Source: TMED26 sp002694075 | GTDB lineage: Bacteria; Pseudomonadota; Alphaproteobacteria; Thalassobaculales; Thalassobaculaceae | Length of the DNA stretch: 64,000 bases | Assembly (NCBI GenBank): GCA_036160575.1 | Contig: JAYYDT010000066.1 | Location: 4,420-68,419, forward strand | Direction: 5' to 3' | Shown here: in pieces, positions 50,289-59,787 of the stretch | Numbering within the stretch: the stretch's first letter is position 1 | How the letters are laid out: each line of letters opens with the position of its first letter | The notes under the pieces: generated by a model | What the model saw: the letters and a program-made list of their open reading frames with translations, nothing else | Told to the model about the DNA's origin: nothing | Database searches by the model: none | Position numbers and translations under genes: made by a program

Positions 50289-51278
50289 TCACTCATCGGT
50301 TGAGATAAGGGCCTGAAAGTGGGCCGCGTCGATGTTGGCGCCGCAGATCAACAAGCCGGTTTTTCGGCCGGCCAGGCGCGCCGCCAGCGGCCCGATCATT
50401 GCCGCCAGGCCGGTCGCCGGTGCCGGTTCGACAGCCAATTTCAAATGCGCCAACATCACCCGCATTGCGACCCGTGTGTCAGCGTCGGAGACGGTCACGA
50501 AATCATCCACATAGGCTTGGCAAATGGCCAGGTTGTCGGCGTCCGCGGGCGGCGGCGGCGCCAGGCTGTCGGCGATGGTGGCATGGGGCGCGGTGTCGAC
50601 CGGCCGGCCGGCGTGAAAGGCGGCGCCCATCGACGCCGCGCCGGTCGGTTCAACCCCGAAAATCCGACAACTCGGCTTCAGACTTTTCACCGCCAGAGCG
50701 ATCCCGCAGATGAGCCCACCACCGCCCACCGGCACCACCAAAGCGTCGAGGTCCGGCGCTTGGCCCAACCATTCGCGAGCTAGGGTCGCCGGTCCCATAT
50801 GGGTTGTCATACCCCGGAAGGGGTGGATGAAGGCGCGGCCTTCCGCGTCGGCGATCCGGCGGACCTCGGCGAAGGCGGCGGCGATGTCATCGGCCAACAC
50901 CACATCGGCGCCCACCGCCCGACATTGGGCGATGCGAAACGGGCTGGCATTGGCCGCCATCACCACCTTGGCGTGGCTGTCGGCGGCGCGCGCGGCGAAG
51001 GCGGTGGCGATGGCGTGATTGCCGGCGCTGACGGCGGTGACGCCGCGGGCGCGCTGATCGGCGCTCAGGGTCAGGATATTGTTCAACGCGCCGCGCGCCT
51101 TGAACGAGCCAGCCCGCTGAAACAATTCCAGTTTGACCGAAAGGTCGAGCGCCACCCCAGTGGCCGCGGCCACGTCGGCGGCCGGCCAATCAATCACCGG
51201 GGTTTCAACGATATGCGCGGCGATCCGCGCGCGCACCTGGTCGATGGCGTCCGGACGCGGCAATTCAGGCAAGGACAA
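50289..51278 (-). CDS. threonine/serine dehydratase-like PLP enzyme
   Basis: 329 residues, fold type II. Lys60 in GSFKARGALNNIL carries the PLP. SAGNHAIATAFAAR near 90-105, and the PLP-phosphate loop VGGGGLICGIALAVK near 187-200, are both present. Length matches catabolic threonine dehydratases or serine racemase-like enzymes without the C-terminal regulatory domain. Substrate specificity is open. Confidence 0.88.
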   Translation of the reverse strand: MSLPELPRPDAIDQVRARIAAHIVETPVIDWPAADVAAATGVALDLSVKLELFQRAGSFKARGALNNILTLSADQRARGVTAVSAGNHAIATAFAARAADSHAKVVMAANASPFRIAQCRAVGADVVLADDIAAAFAEVRRIADAEGRAFIHPFRGMTTHMGPATLAREWLGQAPDLDALVVPVGGGGLICGIALAVKSLKPSCRIFGVEPTGAASMGAAFHAGRPVDTAPHATIADSLAPPPPADADNLAICQAYVDDFVTVSDADTRVAMRVMLAHLKLAVEPAPATGLAAMIGPLAARLAGRKTGLLICGANIDAAHFQALISTDE

Positions 51279-51334
51279 AATGGCTCTCCCGGACGGCGAG
51301 GGAGTATCACGCTAGCGGCGGCAACGGGCCGGTG

Positions 51335-52546
51335 TCAACCGACGGTTGCGCGCTGTCCGGCGCCGGTCAATGCGCTGACATGGGCGGCGATGCGCCGCGC
51401 CGCCTCGGCCAGGGTGGCCTCGTCGGTGCCATAGCTAAGGCGGACGAAGCCGGCCTGGCTGGCGCCAAAGCCCTCGCCCGGCAAGACCGCCACATTACGC
51501 TCGGCGAGCAAGCTTTCGGCGAAATCCAAGCTGCCCATGCCGGTGCCGCGCACGTCGATCATCAGGAACATACCGGCCTCCGGACGGCTGAATTTCAAGG
51601 CCGGCAAGGCCGCCAAGGCATCGCAGATGACATCCCGGCGGCGACGGTAAAGATCGCGAATGCGGCTGGTTTCGTCGAAGGCCGTGGCAATCGCCGCGAC
51701 CAGCGCGTCCTGACTGAAGGGCGGCGTGCCAAACAACATGGAGCCAAGCACGAAATCCAAGCGATCGACCACCGCCGGCTCGGCGACCACCCAGCCCATC
51801 CGCCAACCGGTCATGGCGAAGGCTTTGGACAAGCTGTAAATCGACAGCGTACGTTCGCGCAAACCGTCGATCAGACGCGGCGACACATGGGGGCGCTCAA
51901 AGGTCATGGTGCAATAAACCTCGTCGCTGATCAGCCACAGATCATGGGCCACCGCGATGTCACCCAGCGCCGCCAACACCGCCCGCGGGATCACCGCCCC
52001 GGTCGGATTGTGCGGCGAATTGAGCATGATTGCCCGGGTGCGCGGCCCCACCGCCCGGCGCACCTCGGCGGGATCCGGTTGAAAGCCGTTTTCCGGGCGT
52101 AGCGGCACAAACCGCATGACCGCGCCCGGCGCCATGATGACGCCGGCATAGGTCACATACATCGGGTCGAAGCAAATCACCTCATCGCCGGCGTCCAGCA
52201 CGGCCATGGCGGCGGTGAAGGCGCCGGCCTGGGCGCCGGGCACAATGGCGACATGGTCGGGGGTAATCGCCTCGCCGATCGCGCGTTGATGAAAATCAAC
52301 CGCCGCCTGGCGCGTCGCCGGCTCGCCGAGGTTGGGGGTGTAATGGTGGCGGCCGCCGTCAAGGGCGGTCTTGGCGGCGGCGACGATGCGCGGATCGGTG
52401 GCGAAATCATGGTCGCCAATCGACAACAGGATGATGTCTTCGCCGGCGCGTTGACGTTGCCGCGCCTTGCCGTGGACCGACCAGGCGTCGTGGACCGCCG
52501 CGGTATCGCCGCCGCCCATTTTCTCCACATAGCTTGAAAATCGCAT
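51335..52546 (-). CDS. class I/II pyridoxal-phosphate aminotransferase
   Basis: 403 residues from the ATG at 52546, preceded on its strand by GGAGACGG. The longer frame to 52609 lacks a good site. Signatures are NSPHNPTGAVIPR near 165, LISDEVYCTMTF near 190 and SLSKAFAMTGWRMGW near 228-242 with the PLP-binding Lys. It should transaminate an amino acid; which one is unknown. It lies 56 bp from the PLP dehydratase gene on the same strand. Confidence 0.91.
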   Translation of the reverse strand: MRFSSYVEKMGGGDTAAVHDAWSVHGKARQRQRAGEDIILLSIGDHDFATDPRIVAAAKTALDGGRHHYTPNLGEPATRQAAVDFHQRAIGEAITPDHVAIVPGAQAGAFTAAMAVLDAGDEVICFDPMYVTYAGVIMAPGAVMRFVPLRPENGFQPDPAEVRRAVGPRTRAIMLNSPHNPTGAVIPRAVLAALGDIAVAHDLWLISDEVYCTMTFERPHVSPRLIDGLRERTLSIYSLSKAFAMTGWRMGWVVAEPAVVDRLDFVLGSMLFGTPPFSQDALVAAIATAFDETSRIRDLYRRRRDVICDALAALPALKFSRPEAGMFLMIDVRGTGMGSLDFAESLLAERNVAVLPGEGFGASQAGFVRLSYGTDEATLAEAARRIAAHVSALTGAGQRATVG

Positions 52547-52640
52547 GTCCGTCTCCGTCCCACCGGGGGGTTTCGCCCTGTCCATAGCGAAGACGGGCCG
52601 GTCCGGCAAATGACCATTTTTCAGTTGGCCATAACGCCCG

Positions 52641-54050
52641 CTAATGCGCCGCCTCGCCCGAGGGCGGAACCGCCACCCGAAAGCGCCACCAGCAACGCAG
52701 ACATAACAGAACCCCGGCGAGGGACAGGCCGAAGATAATACCGACCCACGTGCCCTGAGCGCCCCACCCCAAACCGGCGGCGAGGAAATAAGCCAGCGGC
52801 AGAGAGGTCAGCCAATACGAGAAAACCGTGATCGCCAAGGGCACCCGGGTGTCCTTGAGACCGCGCAAGACACCGTGACCGACGACTTGCGGGCTATCCA
52901 CTAGGATCATGCCGATGCCGAAGATCATCAGGGTCGCCGCCCAGCGCGCGGCCACCGCGCTGGCGCCGTCATCGGCCGGCAGATAGAGGGCGATCAAGGT
53001 CTCCGGCATGAATAGAAGCAGACCAGCGGGCAGGATAGCGTAGCCCACCGCCAACACCATCGCCGCCCCGGCCGCGCGGCGGATGGCGTCGGGTCGACCG
53101 GCGCCGGCCGCCAAGCCGACTCGCACCATCACCGCCTGACTGACGCCGAGCGGGATCATAAAAGAGATACTGGCCAATTGGTTGACGATGATATGGCCGG
53201 CCAGGGCCGCCGGTTGCACCGCGCCGACGATCAGGGTCAGCGAGACGAACAGCAGGGTTTCCGACAAGATAGTGAAAGCGATTGGCAACCCGAGGCTGAG
53301 AATTTCTCGATAGCGCGGCCAGTCGGGCACCCAGAACCGATCGAGCAAACGCAGCCCCCGAAACCGCGGGTGGCGCACGGTATAGACCACGACCGCCAAC
53401 AGCATAAGCCATTGCACCAGCGCGGTGGTCGCGGCGATGCCAACCAAGCCGCTCCCCGGCGGGCCGAACACACCGGCCAGCACCAACCAATTCAGCCCGG
53501 CGTTGAGAGCGATGCCCACGACCGTCGCCACCAACGGCGGCCGCGGCAAGCCATGGGCCGCCAAAAAATGGCGCAGGGCGACCATGCCGACGGTCGCCGG
53601 CAATCCCCACACCAGGGCACGCGAAAATATCTCCGCCGAGGCGGACACCGCCGGGGGTTGGCCGAAAGCGACCAAAATCGCCTCGGCATGCCAGATCACG
53701 ACCATCAAAGGCGCGGAAACGCTGAGGGTGACCCAAAAGCCCTGGCGCAGAGAGCGGCGCACGTTGCGGGTGTGGCCGGCGCCAATCTCTTGGGCGACGA
53801 TAGGGCCGACCGCCGAGACCACGCCCATAGCGAACAAGAAACAGGTCAGGTAAAGACGGAACCCCAAGGCGCCGGCGGCGAGAACATCGGCGCCGAGCCA
53901 ACCCAACATCACCGTGTCGGTGACATTCATGCCGATGGTCGCCAATTGGGTCAGCGCGATGGGCAGCGCCAAACGCCCGGTGGCGATATATTCCGCCGAC
54001 CAGCTTTCGGCGATGATCGGGCCGTCCGCGGCGGCCTGTTTATCGGTCAT
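52641..54050 (-). CDS. MATE-family multidrug/toxin efflux protein
   Basis: 469 residues with about twelve membrane helices in two related halves. The first helix region AIDMN-like pattern TVMLGWLGADVLAAGALG and QEIGAGHTRNVRRSLRQGFW near 90-110 are typical of the NorM branch. It exports cationic drugs using an ion gradient. The gene is isolated from its downstream neighbour by 94 bp on the same strand, and the upstream gene ends in an intrinsic terminator. Confidence 0.92.
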   Translation of the reverse strand: MTDKQAAADGPIIAESWSAEYIATGRLALPIALTQLATIGMNVTDTVMLGWLGADVLAAGALGFRLYLTCFLFAMGVVSAVGPIVAQEIGAGHTRNVRRSLRQGFWVTLSVSAPLMVVIWHAEAILVAFGQPPAVSASAEIFSRALVWGLPATVGMVALRHFLAAHGLPRPPLVATVVGIALNAGLNWLVLAGVFGPPGSGLVGIAATTALVQWLMLLAVVVYTVRHPRFRGLRLLDRFWVPDWPRYREILSLGLPIAFTILSETLLFVSLTLIVGAVQPAALAGHIIVNQLASISFMIPLGVSQAVMVRVGLAAGAGRPDAIRRAAGAAMVLAVGYAILPAGLLLFMPETLIALYLPADDGASAVAARWAATLMIFGIGMILVDSPQVVGHGVLRGLKDTRVPLAITVFSYWLTSLPLAYFLAAGLGWGAQGTWVGIIFGLSLAGVLLCLRCWWRFRVAVPPSGEAAH

Positions 54051-54079
54051 CTGCGCCGCCTAACACCGGATCGACATGG

Positions 54080-54112
54080 AAAACGCCCCGCCCGACTGTG
54101 CCGGACGGGGCG
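54080..54112 (-). terminator. intrinsic terminator downstream of the class III aminotransferase gene
   Basis: Arms CGCCCCG (54084-54090) and CGGGGCG (54106-54112) pair perfectly. After one mismatch the stem continues with CCG (54092-54094) and CGG (54102-54104) around a 7-base loop. Read on the minus strand, the hairpin is followed by TTTTCC. It is placed 28 bp after the aminotransferase stop, before the MATE gene. Confidence 0.75.
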
Positions 54113-54140
54113 CCGTGAAAGGTTTAGAAACGACGCGCTG

Positions 54141-55529
54141 TTAGGCGACGCGCACACCGTCACGGGTCAATTGGTCGGCGGCCTGATCCAAGCTCACCGT
54201 CAGCTTGTCGAACAACTCGTCGATCTCCGCCTCGGTGATGATCAAAGGCGGGCAAATCGCCACCCGATCGGCCAAGGGCCGCAGCACGAGGCCATGGCTG
54301 TGGCACAGCGTGCCGACCATTTGGCCAACACCGAGGGAGGGATCGAAGGCTTGCTTGCTGGTCTTGTCGGCGACCACCTCAATGGCGCCGATCAAGCCGC
54401 GATTGCACACCTCGCCGGCCAGCGGGTGGTCGTCGAGCCCGCGCATACGCGCCTCGAACTGCCGCGAGACTTTTTGCACATGACCCAGGAAGTCACGCTC
54501 CTCATAGATTTTCAGCGTCTCCAAGGCGACCGCCGCGCACACCGGATGGCCGGTGTACGTGTAACCATGACCGAGCCCGCCGAGATCGTCCGAACGCTGC
54601 GAGATGGCGTTGAAGATTTCCTCCGACACCATGGTCGCCGAAATCGGCAGATACGAACTGGACAGCGCTTTGGCGCAGGTCACGATATCCGGGTTGATGT
54701 CGAAGGTCTCACTGCCCCAGGTGTTGCCGGTGCGGAAAAATCCACAGATCACCTCGTCGACCGACAGCAACACATCGTATTTCTTCAAAATCGGCTGAAT
54801 TTTCTGCCAGTAAGTGGCCGGCGGAATGATCACCCCACCGGCGCCTTGGATCGGTTCGGCGATAAAGGCGGCGACGGTCTCGGGGCCTTCGGCCAGGATC
54901 ATCTCTTCCAAAGCCGCGGCCATGCGGGTGGCGAAATCCTCTTCGCTCTCGCCGTCCTGGCCGGCCCGATAGTAATGCGGGTTTTCGGTGTGCAGGACGT
55001 TGGCGATCGGCAGGTCGAAGCCCTGATGGTTGTTGGGCTTGCCGGTCAGACTGGCCGAGGCGATGGTCACCCCGTGATAGCCTTGCATGCGGCTGATGAT
55101 CTTCTTCTTGTGATGGCGCCCGCGGGCGTTGTTGTAATACCAAATCAGCTTCATCGCGGTGTCGTTGGCTTCTGACCCCGAATTGGAGAAGATCACCTTC
55201 GACATCTTGCCCGGCGCCATATTGATCAGCCGCTCGGCCAGGTCGATGCCCGGCAGGTGCGATTTCTGCGCAAACTGGTGATAGTAAGGCAGCACCCGCA
55301 TCTGTTCGGTGGCCGCCGCGATCAAACGTTCCTCGTTAAAACCGAGGGAGGTCGACCACAGGCCGGCCATGCCTTCGAGATATTTATTGCCGCCGTTGTC
55401 CCAGACATAAACCCCTTCGCCCCGCGACATGATCAGCGGGCCGGTCTTTTCATGGGTTTTCAGCTTGGTGTAGGGATGCAGCAGGTAGGCGACGTCGCGC
55501 GCCTCCGGCGAATTCGGTTGCATAGCCAT
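54141..55529 (-). CDS. class III (omega) aminotransferase
   Basis: 462 residues. The N-terminal HPYTKLKTHEKTGP with YLEGMAGLWSTSLGF, the cofactor region GSEANDTAMKLIWYYN near 115, and SVDEVICGFFRTG near 255 with CAKALSSSYLPI (PLP Lys near 285) are the family pattern for omega-amino-acid:pyruvate or polyamine transaminases. It probably moves an amino group from a diamine or beta-amino acid. A hairpin terminator follows it. Confidence 0.93.
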   Translation of the reverse strand: MAMQPNSPEARDVAYLLHPYTKLKTHEKTGPLIMSRGEGVYVWDNGGNKYLEGMAGLWSTSLGFNEERLIAAATEQMRVLPYYHQFAQKSHLPGIDLAERLINMAPGKMSKVIFSNSGSEANDTAMKLIWYYNNARGRHHKKKIISRMQGYHGVTIASASLTGKPNNHQGFDLPIANVLHTENPHYYRAGQDGESEEDFATRMAAALEEMILAEGPETVAAFIAEPIQGAGGVIIPPATYWQKIQPILKKYDVLLSVDEVICGFFRTGNTWGSETFDINPDIVTCAKALSSSYLPISATMVSEEIFNAISQRSDDLGGLGHGYTYTGHPVCAAVALETLKIYEERDFLGHVQKVSRQFEARMRGLDDHPLAGEVCNRGLIGAIEVVADKTSKQAFDPSLGVGQMVGTLCHSHGLVLRPLADRVAICPPLIITEAEIDELFDKLTVSLDQAADQLTRDGVRVA

Positions 55530-55565
55530 CGGTTTTCCCCCTCGCTTGCAAATTTCCCTGAGATG

Positions 55566-56849
55566 TTAGCGGGCTTCTGAAGCCAAGTCACGGGTCGATA
55601 CGCCGCGCCACGACAGGCCAAACCAGGTCACCAGGAACCACAGCAAGCCGGCCACCTGAACCAGCCAAACGGCGCCCAAAGCGTAGAGATAGCCAGGCGC
55701 GGCATAGCCGTCGACGGTCGATGGCCAGAGATCGATGATCGCGCCGATGCCATATTGCAAGATAAAGGCCATGCCGAAGCCAAGGACGTTGATGGCGGTT
55801 GACACGCGCCCTGAAAAAGCCAGCGGGAACAGACGATTTAAAAGCGGGTAAGACAGCACCGTGCCATTCGAGAAAAAGCCGAAGCCGATCCACGGCAGCA
55901 GGGACAGCGGGGCGATTTGCAACACCAGGCACGCCTGGGCGGTCAAATAGCACAACAACAACATGATGATGGTGGCGATCAATGGGATGCCGCGGCGTTC
56001 CAGCCACACCGCGACCATGCCATTGACCGTCGAGCCGACCATCATGGCGACGGTCAGGACGAACAAGTACTCGGCGACGCCTTGCCGATCCAAGCCGGCG
56101 ACATCGCGCAGCCAGGGACCGGCCCACAACCCCTGGACCGCGAAATTAGTGGCCATCGCCGCCACCGTGCAGGGCACGATGCTCCAAAATCGGCGGTCGG
56201 TGAAAATGGTCGCGTAGCCTTTGATCTGATCGCCGACCGGTGCCGGCGCGGGCGCGTCGTCGCGTTCCGGCACACTGATCAGGATCATGCCGCCGGCAAT
56301 CACCGTTAGGCCGGCCATCAGAGCGAAAACCTCACGCCAACCGATGACATTCAAAACCAATTCCAGCGGCACCGTCGCGGCCATCGCGCCGAGCCCGCCC
56401 ATGGTCAGGAAACAGCCATTGACCAACGGCCAGGAACGCGGCGGAAACCACAGGGTAATCGCCTTGAAACTGGCCATTAAGCCACCGCAAACGCCAAAGC
56501 CGATGATCGCCCGGCCAATGGCGACGGCGGTGAAATCGGAACCGACGGCGAAAATGAAGGCGCCGGCGGCCGCGCAGAACAGCAGATACGCCTGGACGCG
56601 CCGCGGGCCGAAACGGTCCAACAACACCCCCAGGGGCAGTTGCGAGGCGGCGAAGGTCATGAAGTAAACACTGGTCAAAAAGCCCAGATCCGCCGGGCTC
56701 AAACCCAGATCGACGGCCAATTGCGGGGCGATCACGGCATTCACCGAGCGGTAGACGTAAGACAGGAAAAATCCACCGGCGAAGGGCATGAACACGATCA
56801 GAACCAAGATCGGCACGCTGAAACGCGGCGTGGACGAAGAAGCGGGCAT
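55566..56849 (-). CDS. MFS transporter
   Basis: 427 residues from the ATG at 56849; the upstream extension is not hydrophobic. About twelve membrane segments, with the family loop GVLLDRFGPRRVQAYLL near residue 70. The N-terminal region resembles nitrate/nitrite or sugar-acid MFS members, but the substrate is not known. The preceding 286 bp to the Dpp operon contain no recognised gene. Confidence 0.85.
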   Translation of the reverse strand: MPASSSTPRFSVPILVLIVFMPFAGGFFLSYVYRSVNAVIAPQLAVDLGLSPADLGFLTSVYFMTFAASQLPLGVLLDRFGPRRVQAYLLFCAAAGAFIFAVGSDFTAVAIGRAIIGFGVCGGLMASFKAITLWFPPRSWPLVNGCFLTMGGLGAMAATVPLELVLNVIGWREVFALMAGLTVIAGGMILISVPERDDAPAPAPVGDQIKGYATIFTDRRFWSIVPCTVAAMATNFAVQGLWAGPWLRDVAGLDRQGVAEYLFVLTVAMMVGSTVNGMVAVWLERRGIPLIATIIMLLLCYLTAQACLVLQIAPLSLLPWIGFGFFSNGTVLSYPLLNRLFPLAFSGRVSTAINVLGFGMAFILQYGIGAIIDLWPSTVDGYAAPGYLYALGAVWLVQVAGLLWFLVTWFGLSWRGVSTRDLASEAR

Positions 56850-57135
56850 GGCGATCCAAGGGTCCGAGCGGATAGGGCGGCGTCGAGCCGGCAACGCTAG
56901 CATCCCTAGCCGATCACCCGCCATCCGGCAAGCCGCCGGCCGCGGCGCACCAGGCACCGTGGAGGCGGATTTTTGGTTGATTTCGGCCGCGCCGTATTGA
57001 CCGGCAACCCAAATGGCGCAACCATCCCGCGTTACCCTGGTCCTTCGCCGACACAGGCGTGTGGACTGTTGGCAATGGATGTGTTTTTAAACCGACATAC
57101 GCAGCGCGTACGTGAGAACACACGGGAGCTTTCAC

Positions 57136-58716
57136 ATGAAAAAAACATTGATGGCGTTGAGCGTCGCGGTCGCCGCGCTCTCCGCGCAAGGCCTTGAGGC
57201 CAAGACCCTGAAATGGGCCTTCCAGGGCGACGCCCAATCGCTCGACCCGCAATCGCTGAACGAGACCTTCACCCTCGGCCTGTTAGGCAACATCTACGAG
57301 GGGTTGGTGCGGCGCGGCCCGGACTTGGCGATTGAGCCGGCCCTGGCGACCAGCTGGAAAATCGTCGAACCGAAACGCTGGCGCTTCACCCTGCGCAAGG
57401 GCGTGACCTTCCATAACGGCAACGCCTTCACCGCCGATGACGTGGTGTTCACCTATCAGCGGACCTTGAAGCCGGGCTCCGACGTGAAAACCCGCATGGC
57501 CACCGTCGCCGATGTGGTCAAGGTGGACGATCACACCGTCGATTTCATCACCGAGGTGCCGAACCCGATCCTGATCGCCGAATGGGCGACTTGGTACATC
57601 ATGGATAAGGAATGGTCGGAGGCCAATAACGCCGCCGATCCGACCGACATCGGTGAGGGCAAGGAAAACTACGCCACCCGCCACGCCAACGGCACCGGCC
57701 CGTTCATGGTCAAAAGCCGTGAGACCGACGTCAAAACCGTGATGGTGCCAAACCCCAAATGGTGGGACACGCCAAAACACAATCTGACCGAAGTGATCAT
57801 GACGCCGATCGGTTCCGACGCGACCCGCGTCGCCGCCCTGTTGTCGGGCGAGATCGACATGATGTATCCGGTGCCGGTGCAGGACATGAAGCGCATCGAC
57901 AGCAACCCGGCGACCGAGGTGTTGGCCGGCCCCGAGTTGCGCACCATCTTCCTGGGCATGGACCAGGAGCGGGACGAGCTGCTGTATTCCAGCGTCAAAG
58001 GCAAAAACCCGTTCAAAGACCTGCGCGTGCGCCAGGCGTTCTACCACGCGATCAACATCGATGCGATCAAGCGAAAAGTCATGCGCGGTCTGTCGACCCC
58101 GTCGGCGATCATGATTTCGCCGAAATTGTTCGCCGCCCACGCCGGTGAGTTCAAGCGGCTCGCCTACGACCCGGCGAAGGCCAAGGAATTGCTGGCCGGC
58201 GCCGGCTATCCGGATGGCTTCCAAGTGCAAATGGATTGCCCGAACAACCGCTATGTCAACGACGAGTTGATTTGCAAAACGGTCGTCCAAATGCTCGCCA
58301 AAGTCGGCATCAAAGTCGACCTTCTGGCCCAGCCGAAGGCGCAATTCTTCGCCAAAATTCTGCGTCCGAAGCGCGATATGAGCATGTATCTCCTGGGCTG
58401 GACCCCGGGTAGCTTCGACAGCTGGAACGTGCTGTTCAACCTGCACGGCACGCCGAACAAAGACACCGGCCGCGGCAAGTTCAACGTCGGCGGTTACGGC
58501 AACCCCAAGGTTGACGCCTTGATCGACAAGATCCTGGTCGAGACCGACACCACCAAACGCGACGCCATGATCCGCGACGCTTACCAAATGACCACCGACG
58601 AGGTCGCCCATATTCCCCTGCACCAGCAAGGCCTGGCCTGGGGCAAAAAGAAAACCGTCGACTTGAAGCAACGCGCCGACAACCAGTTCATGTTGTACTA
58701 CGTCAACATGAACTAA
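57136..58716 (+). CDS. peptide/nickel-type ABC transporter substrate-binding protein
   Basis: 526 residues from the ATG at 57136, preceded by GGGAGC. A signal peptide (MKKTLMALSV... with cleavage near residue 22 at LEA) is followed by the family 5 binding-protein pattern: LKWAFQGDAQSLDPQ, NIYEGLVRRGPDL, FTLRKGVTFHNG, and RVRQAFYHAINIDAI in the middle. It delivers a peptide or similar ligand to the permeases downstream. It is the only gene of its operon upstream of the strong terminator at 58735-58784. Confidence 0.93.
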   Translation: MKKTLMALSVAVAALSAQGLEAKTLKWAFQGDAQSLDPQSLNETFTLGLLGNIYEGLVRRGPDLAIEPALATSWKIVEPKRWRFTLRKGVTFHNGNAFTADDVVFTYQRTLKPGSDVKTRMATVADVVKVDDHTVDFITEVPNPILIAEWATWYIMDKEWSEANNAADPTDIGEGKENYATRHANGTGPFMVKSRETDVKTVMVPNPKWWDTPKHNLTEVIMTPIGSDATRVAALLSGEIDMMYPVPVQDMKRIDSNPATEVLAGPELRTIFLGMDQERDELLYSSVKGKNPFKDLRVRQAFYHAINIDAIKRKVMRGLSTPSAIMISPKLFAAHAGEFKRLAYDPAKAKELLAGAGYPDGFQVQMDCPNNRYVNDELICKTVVQMLAKVGIKVDLLAQPKAQFFAKILRPKRDMSMYLLGWTPGSFDSWNVLFNLHGTPNKDTGRGKFNVGGYGNPKVDALIDKILVETDTTKRDAMIRDAYQMTTDEVAHIPLHQQGLAWGKKKTVDLKQRADNQFMLYYVNMN

Positions 58717-58734
58717 GCGTCTGACGCTGACTTT

Positions 58735-58784
58735 CGTGGCCCGATCACGCCTCGCGCCGGTCGGGCCACGTTTATTTTATTTTG
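58735..58784 (+). terminator. intrinsic terminator/attenuator between binding-protein and permease genes
   Basis: The arms CGTGGCCCGA (58735-58744) and TCGGGCCACG (58761-58770) form a perfect 10-bp stem with a 16-base loop, and the second arm is followed by TTTATTTTATTTT. Both features match a rho-independent terminator. It lies 19 bp after the binding-protein stop and 14 bp before the permease start, inside what is otherwise one operon. Confidence 0.88.
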
Positions 58785-58797
58785 CTACGGGACCAAA

Positions 58798-59787
58798 ATG
58801 GTCGCATTCATCATCCGCCGCTTGGTGCAATCCTTCGTCGTCATGTTCGTGGTGGCGTTGGTGGCCTTCACCCTGTTTCAATTCGTTGGCGATCCGATCA
58901 ACCAATTGGTCGGTGTCGAGACCGGATTGAAGGAGCGCGAGGAATTGCGCCAACGCCTTGGCCTCAACGATCCATGGATCGTGCAGTTCGGCCGTTTCGC
59001 ATTGAACGCGGTGCAATTCGATTTCGGCATTTCCTACCAGCATAAGCGGCCGGTCATCGACATGATCATGACGCGCATGCCGGCGACCCTCGAACTGTCG
59101 CTAATTTCGGCCCTGTTCTCGTTGTTGGTTGGGGTGCCGATGGGGGTTTACACCGGTCTTCACCGCGACAGTTGGTTGTCCAAATTATTCATGACCGTCT
59201 CGCTGGTCGGCATTTCCCTGCCGACCTTCCTGATCGGGATTTTGCTGATTTTCGTGTTCGCCGTGCAACTGGGCATGCTGCCGTCGTTCGGCCGCGGCGA
59301 AGTCGTTCAATTGGGCACCTGGTCGACCGGTTTGCTGACGATCAGCGGCCTGAAGGCGCTGATCCTGCCGGCGATCACGCTTGGTTTGTTCCAATTGACC
59401 TTGATTATGCGCCTGGTGCGCTCGGAAATGCTCGAGGTTTTGCGCACCGACTACATCAAGTTCGCGCGCGCCCGCGGCCTAACCAACCAGGCGGTGCATT
59501 TCGGTCACGCCCTGAAGAACACCCTGGTGCCGGTGATCACCATCACCGGCTTGCAACTGGGCTCGATCATCGCCTTCGCGATCATCACCGAAACGGTGTT
59601 CCAATGGCCGGGCATGGGTTTGATGTTCCTGCAGGCGATCCAGAACGTCGACATCCCGATCATGGCCGCCTATCTCATCCTGATCGCCTTCTTCTTCGTC
59701 GTCATCAATCTGGTCGTCGATATCCTTTACTACGTGGTCGACCCGCGTCTGCGCATCGACCCCAGCCGGGCACACGGTCATGGCTAG
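58798..59787 (+). CDS. DppB-type ABC transporter permease
   Basis: 329 residues with six membrane segments. The N-terminal FIIRRLVQSFVVMF, GDPINQLVG and a long periplasmic loop, and the EAA-type motif DYIKFARARGLTNQAVHFGHALKN near 220-245, are typical of DppB/OppB. The ATG follows the terminator at 58784 by 13 bp. It overlaps the DppC-type gene by 8 bp. Confidence 0.93.
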   Translation: MVAFIIRRLVQSFVVMFVVALVAFTLFQFVGDPINQLVGVETGLKEREELRQRLGLNDPWIVQFGRFALNAVQFDFGISYQHKRPVIDMIMTRMPATLELSLISALFSLLVGVPMGVYTGLHRDSWLSKLFMTVSLVGISLPTFLIGILLIFVFAVQLGMLPSFGRGEVVQLGTWSTGLLTISGLKALILPAITLGLFQLTLIMRLVRSEMLEVLRTDYIKFARARGLTNQAVHFGHALKNTLVPVITITGLQLGSIIAFAIITETVFQWPGMGLMFLQAIQNVDIPIMAAYLILIAFFFVVINLVVDILYYVVDPRLRIDPSRAHGHG

